Position numbers and translations under genes: made by a program
In this document: positions 55,469 through 63,853 of the stretch, one piece after another
Position numbering within the stretch: the stretch's first letter is position 1
Layout: each line of letters opens with the position of its first letter
The notes under the pieces: generated by a model
Seen by the model: only the letters and a program-made list of their open reading frames with translations
Told to the model about the DNA's origin: nothing
Database searches by the model: none
Assembly (NCBI RefSeq): GCF_003443675.1
Contig: NZ_CP031963.1
Location: 5,244,501-5,308,500 of the forward strand
DNA length: 64,000 bases
Direction: 5' to 3'
From: Aquimarina sp. BL5
Lineage (GTDB): Bacteria > Bacteroidota > Bacteroidia > Flavobacteriales > Flavobacteriaceae

Positions 55469-55729
55469 GTTTTAGCTAAAGATGTTTTTGATATATGAAA
55501 TAAATTTTTTGATGAAAATAGACAGTTTGGGGGATCAAGTTTAAAATTGATTGCTTACAATCGGCGGTATGGGTAAGTTGTTTTTAGTCTGTATAATGTT
55601 TATTTTTAAGCTTATAGAATATTTTTTATAATCATTCTATATTCTCGATACTCTTTTCGTAGTCATTCGATATTTCGTATCTTGGAATACTTAAAAAAAG
55701 AATAACGAAAATACATAAAACACAACTAT

Positions 55730-57997
55730 ATGGCATTCGATATCGATATGATAAAAAAGGTGTATGCTCAGGTTGCAGAAAGAGTAGATGCTGCTCGCGA
55801 AGTAACAGGAAAACCTTTAACATTAGCAGAGAAAATTTTGTACTCACATCTTTGGGATAGTAAAAGTAAAAAAGCATTTACAAGGGGTAAGGATTATGTT
55901 GATTTTGCACCAGACAGAATCGCTTGTCAGGATGCAACTGCTCAGATGGCATTATTACAATTTATGCAAGCTGGAAAAAAGAAAGTTGCAGTTCCAACTA
56001 CAGTACATTGTGATCACTTGATTCAGGCCAAAGTTGGCGCTGATAAAGATTTACAATCAGCTATGAATACTAGTAGTGAAGTATTTAATTTCTTAGAATC
56101 GGTATCTGATAAGTACGGTATTGGTTTTTGGAAACCTGGAGCTGGAATTATTCATCAGGTAGTATTAGAAAATTATGCATTTCCGGGAGGTATGATGATT
56201 GGTACTGATTCTCATACGGTAAATGCGGGAGGCTTAGGAATGGTAGCAATTGGTGTTGGTGGAGCTGATGCTGTGGATGTAATGGCCGGAATGCCTTGGG
56301 AATTAAAATTCCCTAAATTGATTGGTGTTAAACTGACTGGTAAATTATCTGGCTGGACAGCACCAAAAGATGTGATTCTAAAAGTAGCGGAAATTCTTAC
56401 TGTAAAAGGTGGAACCGATGCAATTGTAGAATATTTTGGTCCAGGAGCAACTTCAATGTCTTGCACCGGAAAAGGAACTATTTGCAATATGGGAGCCGAA
56501 ATCGGTGCTACAACATCTACATTTGGGTATGATGAATCCATGGAGCGTTATTTACGAGCTACAGAAAGAGCTGAAGTAGCAGATGCTGCTAATAAAGTAA
56601 AAGAACATTTAACTGCAGATCCAGAAGTATATGCAAATCCTGAGCAATATTTTGATCAGGTTATAGAAATTAATCTGTCAGAATTGGGACCATTATTAAA
56701 TGGGCCATTTACACCAGATTTATCTACTGAGGTTGGTACGAGTATGACAGAAAAAGCAAAAGCGAATGATTGGCCATTACAGGTAGAATGGGGACTTATA
56801 GGTTCTTGTACCAATTCTTCTTATGAAGATTTATCACGTGCTTCTTCTATTGCGCAACAAGCATTGGATAAAGGTCTAAAAATGAAATCCGAGTTAGGAA
56901 TTAATCCTGGTTCTGAACAAGTAAGATACACAGCAGAAAGAGATGGTATTCTTGGAATATTCGAAAAATTAGATGCCAAGATATTTACTAATGCTTGTGG
57001 ACCTTGTATCGGACAATGGGCAAGATATAGTGATCCCAAAAATGCACCTAAAAATAGTATCGTTCATTCTTTTAATAGAAACTTTGCTAAGCGAGCAGAT
57101 GGAAATCCAAATACACATGCTTTTGTAGCCTCTCCAGAATTAACCGCTGCCATTGCAGTTTCTGGGCGACTAGATTTTAACCCACTTACGGATAAATTGA
57201 TTAATGAAGAAGGACAAGAAGTAATGTTTGATGAGCCAACTGGATGGGAGTTACCTCCTAAAGGTTTCGAAGTAGAGGATGCAGGATACTTAGCGCCGGT
57301 AGAAGATGGTAGTGGAGTACAAGTTAATGTAAGCCCAACTTCAGAAAGGCTTCAGTTATTAACTCCTTTTGAGCCAATAGGTGATGAGATTAAAGGGGCA
57401 AAGCTGTTAATCAAAGCTTTCGGAAAATGTACTACAGATCATATTTCTATGGCGGGGCCTTGGTTACGCTACAGAGGACATTTAGATAATATATCCAATA
57501 ACTGCTTAATAGGAGCAGTGAATGCCTTTGGGAAAAAGACAAATTTTGTTAAAAATCAATTAGACGGAGAATTTGGTGGTGTACCAGATACTGCAAGAGC
57601 TTACAAAGCTGCTGGTGTTCCTACAATAGTAGTTGGGGATCACAATTATGGAGAAGGTTCTTCTAGAGAGCACGCGGCAATGGAGCCAAGACATTTAGGT
57701 GTTGTTGCGGTAATTGTAAAATCTTTTGCTCGTATCCATGAAACTAACCTTAAAAAACAAGGTATGTTAGGATTAACGTTTGCGAATGAAGCGGATTATG
57801 ATAAAATTCAGGAAGATGATACTATCAATTTCTTAGATTTAAACGCCTTTACACCTGGAAAAACGTTGAACATCGAATTTGTTCACGCTGACGGTTCTAA
57901 AGATGTGATTGAAGTAAATCATACGTATAACGATTCTCAAATCGAATGGTTCAAAGAAGGTTCTGCTTTGAATCTAATTAAAAAGCAAAACGCTTAA
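55730..57997 (+). CDS. Aconitate hydratase, mitochondrial-type
   Basis: This 755-residue aconitase has the mitochondrial-type order: domains 1-3 first, then the swivel domain (about 590-700) at the end. Iron-sulphur ligand cysteines occur in GSCTNSS and [23 protein letters not shown] and [11 protein letters not shown] are active-site segments. It does the same TCA step as AcnB but is structurally distinct and usually responds differently to oxidative stress. Symbol left blank because acnA normally names the longer IRP-like type. Confidence 0.96.
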   Translation: MAFDIDMIKKVYAQVAERVDAAREVTGKPLTLAEKILYSHLWDSKSKKAFTRGKDYVDFAPDRIACQDATAQMALLQFMQAGKKKVAVPTTVHCDHLIQAKVGADKDLQSAMNTSSEVFNFLESVSDKYGIGFWKPGAGIIHQVVLENYAFPGGMMIGTDSHTVNAGGLGMVAIGVGGADAVDVMAGMPWELKFPKLIGVKLTGKLSGWTAPKDVILKVAEILTVKGGTDAIVEYFGPGATSMSCTGKGTICNMGAEIGATTSTFGYDESMERYLRATERAEVADAANKVKEHLTADPEVYANPEQYFDQVIEINLSELGPLLNGPFTPDLSTEVGTSMTEKAKANDWPLQVEWGLIGSCTNSSYEDLSRASSIAQQALDKGLKMKSELGINPGSEQVRYTAERDGILGIFEKLDAKIFTNACGPCIGQWARYSDPKNAPKNSIVHSFNRNFAKRADGNPNTHAFVASPELTAAIAVSGRLDFNPLTDKLINEEGQEVMFDEPTGWELPPKGFEVEDAGYLAPVEDGSGVQVNVSPTSERLQLLTPFEPIGDEIKGAKLLIKAFGKCTTDHISMAGPWLRYRGHLDNISNNCLIGAVNAFGKKTNFVKNQLDGEFGGVPDTARAYKAAGVPTIVVGDHNYGEGSSREHAAMEPRHLGVVAVIVKSFARIHETNLKKQGMLGLTFANEADYDKIQEDDTINFLDLNAFTPGKTLNIEFVHADGSKDVIEVNHTYNDSQIEWFKEGSALNLIKKQNA

Positions 57998-58018
57998 TTT
58001 TAGAATATATATTATATA

Positions 58019-58050
58019 AAACTCTCGAAGATGATTCTTCGGGAGTTTTT
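58019..58050 (+). terminator. Terminator after the second aconitase
   Basis: AAACTCTCGAAGA (58019-58031) and TCTTCGGGAGTTT (58036-58048) pair with one G-T pair around a 4-base loop, with trailing T's. Confidence 0.88.
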
Positions 58051-58081
58051 GTTTTATAAAGATGGGTAATTTTGTAGTTTC

Positions 58082-58096
58082 GCGTATATGGTACGC
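58082..58096. promoter_or_regulatory. Inverted repeat GCGTA-TATGG-TACGC over the NrtR-type start
   Basis: Five-base arms around the ATG (58088-58090) share TACGC/GCGTA half-sites with the long inverted repeat at the prs promoter (59080-59130). It may be an autoregulatory site for the NrtR-type protein. The arms are short and chance is not excluded. Confidence 0.3.
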
Positions 58097-58768
58097 CAAA
58101 ATATTAAAGTAGCGGTAGATGCAGTGGTCTTTGGATACAAGGATAAAGCATTGCATGTGCTTTTAATAAAAAGAGATATAGAGCCTTTTAAAGATTCGTG
58201 GGCCTTACCAGGTGGTTTGGTATTAGAAAATGAAAGTTTGGAAAATGCTGTAGAACGAGAACTTAAAGAAGAGACTAACGTTACTGTAGATTATTTAGAG
58301 CAGTTATATTCTTTTGGTAAACCCGGTCGAGATCCAAGAAATAGAGTAGTGAGTATTACCTATTTTGGTTTAGTAAAACCAGAACATCATACTATAAAAG
58401 CAGATACCGATGCTAATGATGTAGCTTGGTTCGATATCAATGAACTCCCAGAGTTAGCGTTTGATCATGCTACGATACTAGATGTAGCCAAGAAAAGATT
58501 ACGAAATAAATTGACTTACGAACCAATAGGTTTCGATTTATTAGCAGATAAGTTTCTTTTCTCTGACTTAGAGAAATTATATATGACGATTCTCGATAAA
58601 CAAATCGACCGAAGAAACTTTAGAAAGAAAATTTTGAGCTTCGGTATTTTAGAGGAGTTAAAAGAAAAAATTTCTGAAGGAAGAGGAAGACCAGCAAATC
58701 TTTTCAAATTCAATCATAAACAATACTTCAAACTTAAAGAAGAAGGTTTTCTTTTCGATATAAAGTAA
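58088..58768 (+). CDS. NrtR-type Nudix regulator of NAD metabolism
   Basis: This 226-residue protein has a Nudix-like domain (about 10-145) beginning KVAVDAVVFGY, with PGG and a Nudix-box-like segment ENAVERELKEETNVT. A C-terminal winged helix (about 155-226) has ILSFGILEELKEKISEGRGRPANLF. This is the NrtR layout: a repressor that senses ADP-ribose and controls NAD genes. The box keeps REL.EET, so hydrolase activity cannot be ruled out. It precedes a set of NAD and ADP-ribose genes, strengthening the assignment. Confidence 0.85.
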   Translation: MVRQNIKVAVDAVVFGYKDKALHVLLIKRDIEPFKDSWALPGGLVLENESLENAVERELKEETNVTVDYLEQLYSFGKPGRDPRNRVVSITYFGLVKPEHHTIKADTDANDVAWFDINELPELAFDHATILDVAKKRLRNKLTYEPIGFDLLADKFLFSDLEKLYMTILDKQIDRRNFRKKILSFGILEELKEKISEGRGRPANLFKFNHKQYFKLKEEGFLFDIK

Positions 58769-58786
58769 TAATGGATAAGAAAATTT

Positions 58787-58898
58787 ACGTCAGTCAGAGT
58801 GATTTTCGATAGAAAATTGTATCGAAGACAAGTGAATTTTTTGTTTATGAAAGCTTCTCGATACGATTTTTTTACAAAAAAATCACTCGAAGTGACGC
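58787..58898. repeat. Imperfect inverted repeat (REP-like) between regulator and prs
   Basis: The left arm 58787-58829 and right arm 58853-58898 are inverted copies, sharing GAGTGATTTT (58797-58806 with 58879-58888) and GTATCGA (58819-58825 with 58858-58864). It looks like a flavobacterial intergenic repeat. It lies in the 374-base gap before prs and could form a long hairpin in any readthrough transcript. Confidence 0.6.
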
Positions 58899-59079
58899 CG
58901 TTTTATTTTAAATTCTTGTCCACTATTCAGGTTCGTTAATACCAAATAATCATAGTCAAAAATAGAGGTTTCTTCCCTTACGAGAGAAGGTGGATCTCAT
59001 AAAATAATTTTGTTTTATGAAAGACAGAAGGGAGGAGTAATTCTGTCAATTCGAATTTTTTTAAATGTTTATTGTATTT

Positions 59080-59130
59080 TTTACGCAAAATATTTTGTCA
59101 ATATATTGATCTGTTTTATATTTGCGTAAA
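59080..59130 (+). promoter_or_regulatory. prs promoter and flanking operator-like inverted repeat
   Basis: TTG (59095-59097), a 19-base spacer and TATATTTG (59117-59124) form a textbook Bacteroidota promoter. Around it TTTACGCAAA (59080-59089) and TTTGCGTAAA (59121-59130) are perfect inverted 10-mers with centres 41 bp apart. The second overlaps the -7 box, so a bound dimer would block transcription. NrtR is the likely binder by context. Confidence 0.7.
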
Positions 59131-59142
59131 AATAACACAATT

Positions 59143-59964
59143 ATGCAGTATTTACATTTAGATCAGTCATTTACTCCATTCGATAAATCAATTGAGTTTA
59201 CTTCGTTTGTTTTTAATGGTGGTGAGCCACATATCAAAATCTCTGAAAAATCCATAGGTAATGAAGTAACAATTACACATAGATTGAATTCATTTAATGA
59301 TGTTGGTTTATTGTTAGTGGCCACAGATGCGTTGCGTAGAATGGATGTGAAATTAATTAATGTTTTGATTCCGTATTTTCCTGCTGCAAGACAGGATAGA
59401 GTTATGGTTAGTGGAGAATCACTAAGTGTAAAAGTATATGCGGATATTATAAATACGCAAAACTATAACCAGGTGATGGTTTTTGACCCACATTCTGAAG
59501 TAACTCCGGCGTTGTTGAATAATGTAAAAGTGATTGAGAACTATGAGTATGTAAAACAATGTTTGTATGAAATTAAGGAGGATGTGGTATTGATATCTCC
59601 AGATGGAGGAGCATTAAAAAAGATTTATAAAGTATCTGAGTATTTAGGAGGAATAGAAGTTGTAGAATGTTCTAAGAAAAGAGATGTAAAAACAGGGAAA
59701 CTATCTGGATTTAGAGTATACGAAGATGATCTTAAAGGAAAACACTGTGTAATTGTTGATGATATCTGTGATGGAGGAGGAACATTTTTAGGATTGGCAA
59801 CAGCATTAAAAGAAAAAAATGCAGGAAAGCTAAGCTTGGTAGTTAGTCACGGAATTTTTAGCAAAGGCTTTGAGAAATTAAACAAGTCATTTGATACTGT
59901 TTTTACTACCAATTCTTTTAGAGATATAGAAGAGGAGAAAGTAGTGCAGTTTTCAGTTATATAG
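59143..59964 (+). CDS. prs: Short ribose-phosphate pyrophosphokinase-like protein
   Basis: Read from ATG 59143 (273 residues). A TTG at 59122 lies inside the -7 box and cannot be the start. The phosphoribosyl-transfer fold has FPAARQDRV (ATP-binding loop; canonical YARQDR) and the PRPP loop VIVDDICDGGGT. It is about 40 residues shorter than canonical Prs (310-330), lacking the usual KIFSG start. Prs makes PRPP from ribose-5-phosphate and ATP, which feeds NAD salvage. Short divergent Prs-like enzymes can instead act on ADP-ribose in NAD-repair pathways; which applies here is not shown. Confidence 0.85.
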   Translation: MQYLHLDQSFTPFDKSIEFTSFVFNGGEPHIKISEKSIGNEVTITHRLNSFNDVGLLLVATDALRRMDVKLINVLIPYFPAARQDRVMVSGESLSVKVYADIINTQNYNQVMVFDPHSEVTPALLNNVKVIENYEYVKQCLYEIKEDVVLISPDGGALKKIYKVSEYLGGIEVVECSKKRDVKTGKLSGFRVYEDDLKGKHCVIVDDICDGGGTFLGLATALKEKNAGKLSLVVSHGIFSKGFEKLNKSFDTVFTTNSFRDIEEEKVVQFSVI

Positions 59965-59979
59965 CTAAACATTAAATAC

Positions 59980-60010
59980 TGTTATTCTAACGCAGGCTGG
60001 AATCTAAGAT
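59980..60010. repeat. Short intergenic repeat remnant
   Basis: GTTATTCTAACGCAGG..GGAATCTAAGA resembles the GTCATTCCGA..GATCTAAA element near 3097-3127. Both look like decayed copies of a repeat found between flavobacterial genes. It lies between prs and the next gene of the cluster. Confidence 0.3.
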
Positions 60011-60026
60011 TTTAAAATATAAAACC

Positions 60027-60485
60027 ATGAAAGTAATAACAGCACCAACAAAAATAGAACTAGATAAAAATCTAAGTGTTTTTCTAGCAGGTAGTATCGA
60101 AGTAGGTGTTGCAGAAAGATGGCAGGATATCGTAATAAGTGAGTTTTCAGAAGAAGATATTACGATTTTAAATCCCAGAAGAGCAAGTTGGGATGCTAGT
60201 TGGAAACAAAAAATAGACAACCCCATTTTTAAGGAACAAGTAAACTGGGAACTAGAAGCGTTAGAAAAGTCTGATGTGATCATAATGTACTTTGATAATA
60301 ATACCAAGTCACCAATTACGCTTTTAGAATTAGGGTTATTTGCTAGAAGTGGAAAACTAATCGTTTGTTGTCCAGACGGATTCTGGAGGAAAGGAAATGT
60401 AGCTATTGTCTGTGAGCGATATGAAGTAAAACAAGTAGATAGTTTAGAAGAATTGATCAATGAAGTAAAGAAGAAAGTGAAATGA
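60027..60485 (+). CDS. Nucleoside 2-deoxyribosyltransferase-like protein
   Basis: This 152-residue Rossmann-like protein has VFLAGSIEVGVAERWQ near the N-terminus, LNPRRASWD, and VNWELEALEKSDVIIMYFD with TLLELGLFARSGK. These are the segments of the nucleoside 2-deoxyribosyltransferase-like family, related to SLOG folds. Its catalytic Glu is likely the one in LELGLFA. Such enzymes cleave or transfer N-glycosidic bonds of nucleosides; here a NAD- or ADP-ribose-derived substrate is plausible. Its stop overlaps the next gene's ATG by four bases. Confidence 0.82.
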   Translation: MKVITAPTKIELDKNLSVFLAGSIEVGVAERWQDIVISEFSEEDITILNPRRASWDASWKQKIDNPIFKEQVNWELEALEKSDVIIMYFDNNTKSPITLLELGLFARSGKLIVCCPDGFWRKGNVAIVCERYEVKQVDSLEELINEVKKKVK

Positions 60486-61429
60486 AAAGTTTATTAGAAC
60501 AAATAAAAGGAGGAGTATTTGGAGTAGCCGTTGGTGATGCATTAGGAGTACCATATGAGTTCTTGGATAGAGATCAAATGGATAAAAGACCAGCTCGAGA
60601 TATGATTGGATATGGTACACATAATCAACCAGAAGGAACTTGGTCTGATGATAGCTCACTAACTTTTTGCCTGATGGATAGTTTGTGTAACGGGTACGAT
60701 TTAAATGATATAGCTTCAAAATTTGCAGCTTGGTTTTATGAAAATTTTTGGACACCAAGAGGTTTTGTTTTTGATATTGGTATAACAACTAAAAATGCAA
60801 TCTATCAATATAAAAGAGGAATGACACCGGATTTATGTGGAGGATTGGATGAATATTCTAATGGGAATGGTTCTCTGATGCGGATATTACCACTGGTATA
60901 TTTTCTAAAAGATGAAAGTAATATTAATACAAGGTATGATATTATTAAAAGAGTTTCATCTATTACACACGGGCATTTGAGATCTGTTTTTTCTTGTTTT
61001 ATTTATGTAGAATATACCTTATTGCTTCTAAATGGCAGGGATAAATTTGAAGCCTATGAAGCTATTAAAAAGCCAATATTAGATTTTGCTATTGAAAACG
61101 ATTTTAATCCAAAAGAAATTACTTTGTTTTCCAGAATTTTAGAAGAAGATATCTCGAAACAAGATAGATTTAATATCAAAGGAACTGGATACGTATTGAG
61201 AACTTTAGAAGCCTCATTTTGGTGTTTACTTAATTCAGAATCTTATGAAGAAGCTGCACTGAAAGCAGTGAATCTAGGTGAAGATACGGATACTACAGCT
61301 GCAGTAACAGGTGGCTTGGCAGGATTGTATTATGGATATAATACAATTCCTGAAACTTGGAAACTCCAGTTAGCAAGGTTTGAAGATATAGATGATTTGA
61401 TAGAAAGATTTAATGAAAGTTTAATTTAA
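60482..61429 (+). CDS. ADP-ribosylglycohydrolase family protein
   Basis: This 315-residue helical protein is of the DraG/ARH type. Metal-binding segments are GVAVGDALGVPYEF (about 13-26), WSDDSSLTF (about 53-61), NGNGSLMRILP (about 128-138) and the C-terminal LGEDTDTTAAVTGGLAG (about 262-278). These enzymes use two metal ions to remove ADP-ribose from proteins or small molecules. Length is normal. Start codon overlap with the preceding gene implies coupling. It is cytoplasmic. Confidence 0.93.
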   Translation: MKSLLEQIKGGVFGVAVGDALGVPYEFLDRDQMDKRPARDMIGYGTHNQPEGTWSDDSSLTFCLMDSLCNGYDLNDIASKFAAWFYENFWTPRGFVFDIGITTKNAIYQYKRGMTPDLCGGLDEYSNGNGSLMRILPLVYFLKDESNINTRYDIIKRVSSITHGHLRSVFSCFIYVEYTLLLLNGRDKFEAYEAIKKPILDFAIENDFNPKEITLFSRILEEDISKQDRFNIKGTGYVLRTLEASFWCLLNSESYEEAALKAVNLGEDTDTTAAVTGGLAGLYYGYNTIPETWKLQLARFEDIDDLIERFNESLI

Positions 61430-61513
61430 TTATACGTCTGTTCGAGTGTTTTGTAGTAATGGAATGAATACAAAATGTATCGAGAACGAGGCAATTGAAG
61501 AATAAAAGAAATA

Positions 61514-62062
61514 ATGAAATACACATTACAACATATACAGGAACAATTCAATAAAGGAAAAAGTTTAAAATACTTATTCTTCTGGGGCCATATGCCTAAT
61601 AAGGATGGAAGTATTGGTAAAAGTTGTTTTAGTCAATGGTGGAATCAACCCTTCGAAGTAGAAGGAGTTGTTTATAAAACGGCAGAACATTGGATGATGG
61701 CTGAAAAAGCCAGATTGTTTGAAGACATTGAAATTTTAAAAGAGATTATTGATTGCAATCAACCAATGGAAGCAAAACAACTAGGTAGAAAGGTTAGAAA
61801 CTTTGATCCTAAGGTATGGGATGCTCATAAGTACGAAATTGTAAAACAAGGAAACTATCATAAGTTTTCACAGCACGAAGAACAGAAACAGTTTTTATTG
61901 AATACCAAGAAAAGAATTATTGTAGAAGCGAGTCCAAGAGATCGCATATGGGGAATCGGGATGGGACAAGCAAATGAAAAAGCTCAAAATCCCAACTTAT
62001 GGAGAGGAAAAAACTTATTAGGTTTTGCCCTGATGGAAGTAAGAGATATGCTGAGTCCATAA
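61514..62062 (+). CDS. NADAR-family protein (YbiA-like)
   Basis: This 182-residue protein starts with an extended N-terminal strand region and has the NADAR core: YLFFWGHMP, FSQWW..PFEVEGVVYKTAEHWMMAEKA, ARQLGR-like AKQLGRKVRNFD, and ASPRDRIWGIGMG, the conserved C-terminal motif. NADAR proteins hydrolyse N-glycosidic bonds in riboflavin intermediates and remove ADP-ribose from guanine bases in nucleic acid. A NAD-linked repair role fits this operon. Confidence 0.92.
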   Translation: MKYTLQHIQEQFNKGKSLKYLFFWGHMPNKDGSIGKSCFSQWWNQPFEVEGVVYKTAEHWMMAEKARLFEDIEILKEIIDCNQPMEAKQLGRKVRNFDPKVWDAHKYEIVKQGNYHKFSQHEEQKQFLLNTKKRIIVEASPRDRIWGIGMGQANEKAQNPNLWRGKNLLGFALMEVRDMLSP

Positions 62063-62086
62063 AAGGTTTTTTAAAAGGACATTAAA

Positions 62087-62722
62087 ATGAAATTAGAGTT
62101 AACAAATTATAAAGAACAAGAACAAGTCTGGCCACAACATGGATATCATATTATGGCTCAGTATGATGATCAGAAAATAGTGGTATATCAATCATACAGA
62201 CCAGCAATTGGAAATTTTGCAGTTGAAAATCAATTTTTCGGAGGTCCATTTAGTTTAGAAAGAATGACTTGGATTAAGCCTAATTTTCTTTGGATGATGT
62301 ATCGTAATGGATGGGGAACGAAAGAAGGACAAGAAGTTGTGTTAGCTATACATCTAAAGCGAGAGGCTTTCGAAAGTTACCTAAGTAACGCGGTGTACTC
62401 TTCATTTAAACCTGAATTATATTCATCTTATGAAGCTTGGCAAGAGGATGTTACTAATTCTGATGTTAGACTACAATGGGATCCTGATCACGATCCTTAT
62501 GGAGTAAAGCTAGAAAGAAGAGCAATTCAGATTGGATTAAGAAAAGAGTATATAAAATCATATGCGTCCGAAGATATATTGGAGATAGAGGATATTTCAC
62601 AATTTGTAAAAGAACAATATGAACTAGTACAATCTAATAATTTGGAAGAATTGGTAACACCTTTTGAAAAACCATTGATTTTTGGAAATGAGAAGTTGAA
62701 TACATATTTGAAGTTAAAATAA
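62087..62722 (+). CDS. DUF4291 protein, first copy
   Basis: This 211-residue protein has the DUF4291 pattern: an early DDQKIVVYQSYRPAIG, then FSLERMTWIKPNFLWMMYRNGWGTKEGQE, then RLQWDPDHDPYGVKL and RRAIQIGL. DUF4291 proteins occur in bacteria and fungi, and their function is unknown. The conserved Tyr, Arg and Trp-rich core suggests a ligand pocket. It begins 24 bases after the NADAR gene and 16 before its paralogue, so it belongs to the same operon. Confidence 0.88.
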   Translation: MKLELTNYKEQEQVWPQHGYHIMAQYDDQKIVVYQSYRPAIGNFAVENQFFGGPFSLERMTWIKPNFLWMMYRNGWGTKEGQEVVLAIHLKREAFESYLSNAVYSSFKPELYSSYEAWQEDVTNSDVRLQWDPDHDPYGVKLERRAIQIGLRKEYIKSYASEDILEIEDISQFVKEQYELVQSNNLEELVTPFEKPLIFGNEKLNTYLKLK

Positions 62723-62738
62723 TAGTAGGAAGATAAAA

Positions 62739-63326
62739 ATGGAGCAGGAAATAAGAGCAGATTATGATAGAGATACGATTACGGTATATCAGGCCTATGG
62801 TAAATCCATTGCAGTGTCTGCTATCAAAAATAATAAGTTCGAATCACCTTTTTCTTTTAACCGAATGACTTGGATCAAACCATCGTATTTATGGTTAATG
62901 GAACGAAGTAATTGGGGAACAAAATCCAATCAGGAGTATATCCTTGGAATAAAAATAAAGAAAGTTAGTTGGGAAAAAGCCCTGTCAATTGGAGTGTTAA
63001 CAGATCCCGATAAAACTATTTATAAAAGTGGTGCTTTATGGGATAAGGAATTCCGAAATGCAAAAGTTCATATTCAATGGGATCCAGAAAGAACATTGAA
63101 AGGAACTAAGATGCAAATTAGATCCATTCAGGTGGGTATTGGTAGAGATTTAATAAAAGAGTATAATGAAGAATGGATACAGGAAATAAACGATTTAACT
63201 CCGTTAACCAAGAAAATTCGATTATTACTAAAAGAAGGGAAATATAAGGAAGCTAAAAGATTAGTGCCTGGAGAAAAAATATATGAAGTTCCTGATGATA
63301 CAAAACGAAGAATAGGAATTAGATAA
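62739..63326 (+). CDS. DUF4291 protein, second copy
   Basis: This 195-residue paralogue of the preceding gene shares DTITVYQAYGKSIA, FSFNRMTWIKPSYLWLMERSNWGTKSNQE and VHIQWDPERTLKGTKM with RSIQVGI. It lacks the YRPAIG arginine-proline step of copy one, having YGKSIA instead, and has a longer C-terminal helix-rich tail. Tandem copies may form a heterodimer or have diverged in substrate. It lies 17 bases before the macrodomain gene. Confidence 0.88.
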   Translation: MEQEIRADYDRDTITVYQAYGKSIAVSAIKNNKFESPFSFNRMTWIKPSYLWLMERSNWGTKSNQEYILGIKIKKVSWEKALSIGVLTDPDKTIYKSGALWDKEFRNAKVHIQWDPERTLKGTKMQIRSIQVGIGRDLIKEYNEEWIQEINDLTPLTKKIRLLLKEGKYKEAKRLVPGEKIYEVPDDTKRRIGIR

Positions 63327-63343
63327 CTAGATAAAGAATAAAG

Positions 63344-63853
63344 ATGAAACTAAAAGTACTCCAATCTGATATTACCGCTATAAAAGTAGACGCTATTGTC
63401 AATGCCGCCAATACTTCTTTGTTAGGTGGAGGAGGAGTTGATGGTGCGATTCATCGAAAAGGTGGTTCTGAAATTTTAGAAGCTTGTAGAAAGATTAGAG
63501 CTACCCAAGGTAAATGTAATCCAGGTGAAGCGGTGATTACTATTGCAGGAAATCTTTCTGCTAAATATGTAATTCACACCGTTGGACCTGTATGGAATAC
63601 TGGAGGAAAAATAAAAGAAGAGCTATTGAGAAGTTGTTATGTCAATTCATTGCAATTAGCGATGGATAATGGAGCGAGAACAATTGCTTTTCCCAACATC
63701 AGTACAGGGATTTATAAGTTCCCTAAAGAGCTAGCAGCCAAAATTGCTATTGAAACAGTTAAGGATTTTAAATCAGATGAAATAGAAGAGGTGATTTTTG
63801 TTTGCTTTGATGAAGAGAATTATAAGCTATATGATAAATTGTTAAGGATATGA
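63344..63853 (+). CDS. Macrodomain protein (MacroD/YmdB-type ADP-ribose hydrolase)
   Basis: This 169-residue single macrodomain has the MacroD signatures: [23 protein letters not shown] (split here as VNAANTSLL and GGGVDGAIH), [11 protein letters not shown], and [10 protein letters not shown] near the C-terminus. MacroD-type enzymes bind ADP-ribose, deacetylate O-acetyl-ADP-ribose and remove mono-ADP-ribose from proteins. It overlaps the next gene by four bases. It adds a second ADP-ribose-removing enzyme to the cluster. Confidence 0.95.
   Translation: MKLKVLQSDITAIKVDAIVNAANTSLLGGGGVDGAIHRKGGSEILEACRKIRATQGKCNPGEAVITIAGNLSAKYVIHTVGPVWNTGGKIKEELLRSCYVNSLQLAMDNGARTIAFPNISTGIYKFPKELAAKIAIETVKDFKSDEIEEVIFVCFDEENYKLYDKLLRI

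Noticed and set aside
59122..59142. TTG start extending prs by seven residues
   Set aside because: The TTG lies inside the TATATTTG -7 box, so it would precede the transcript; ATG 59143 is preferred.
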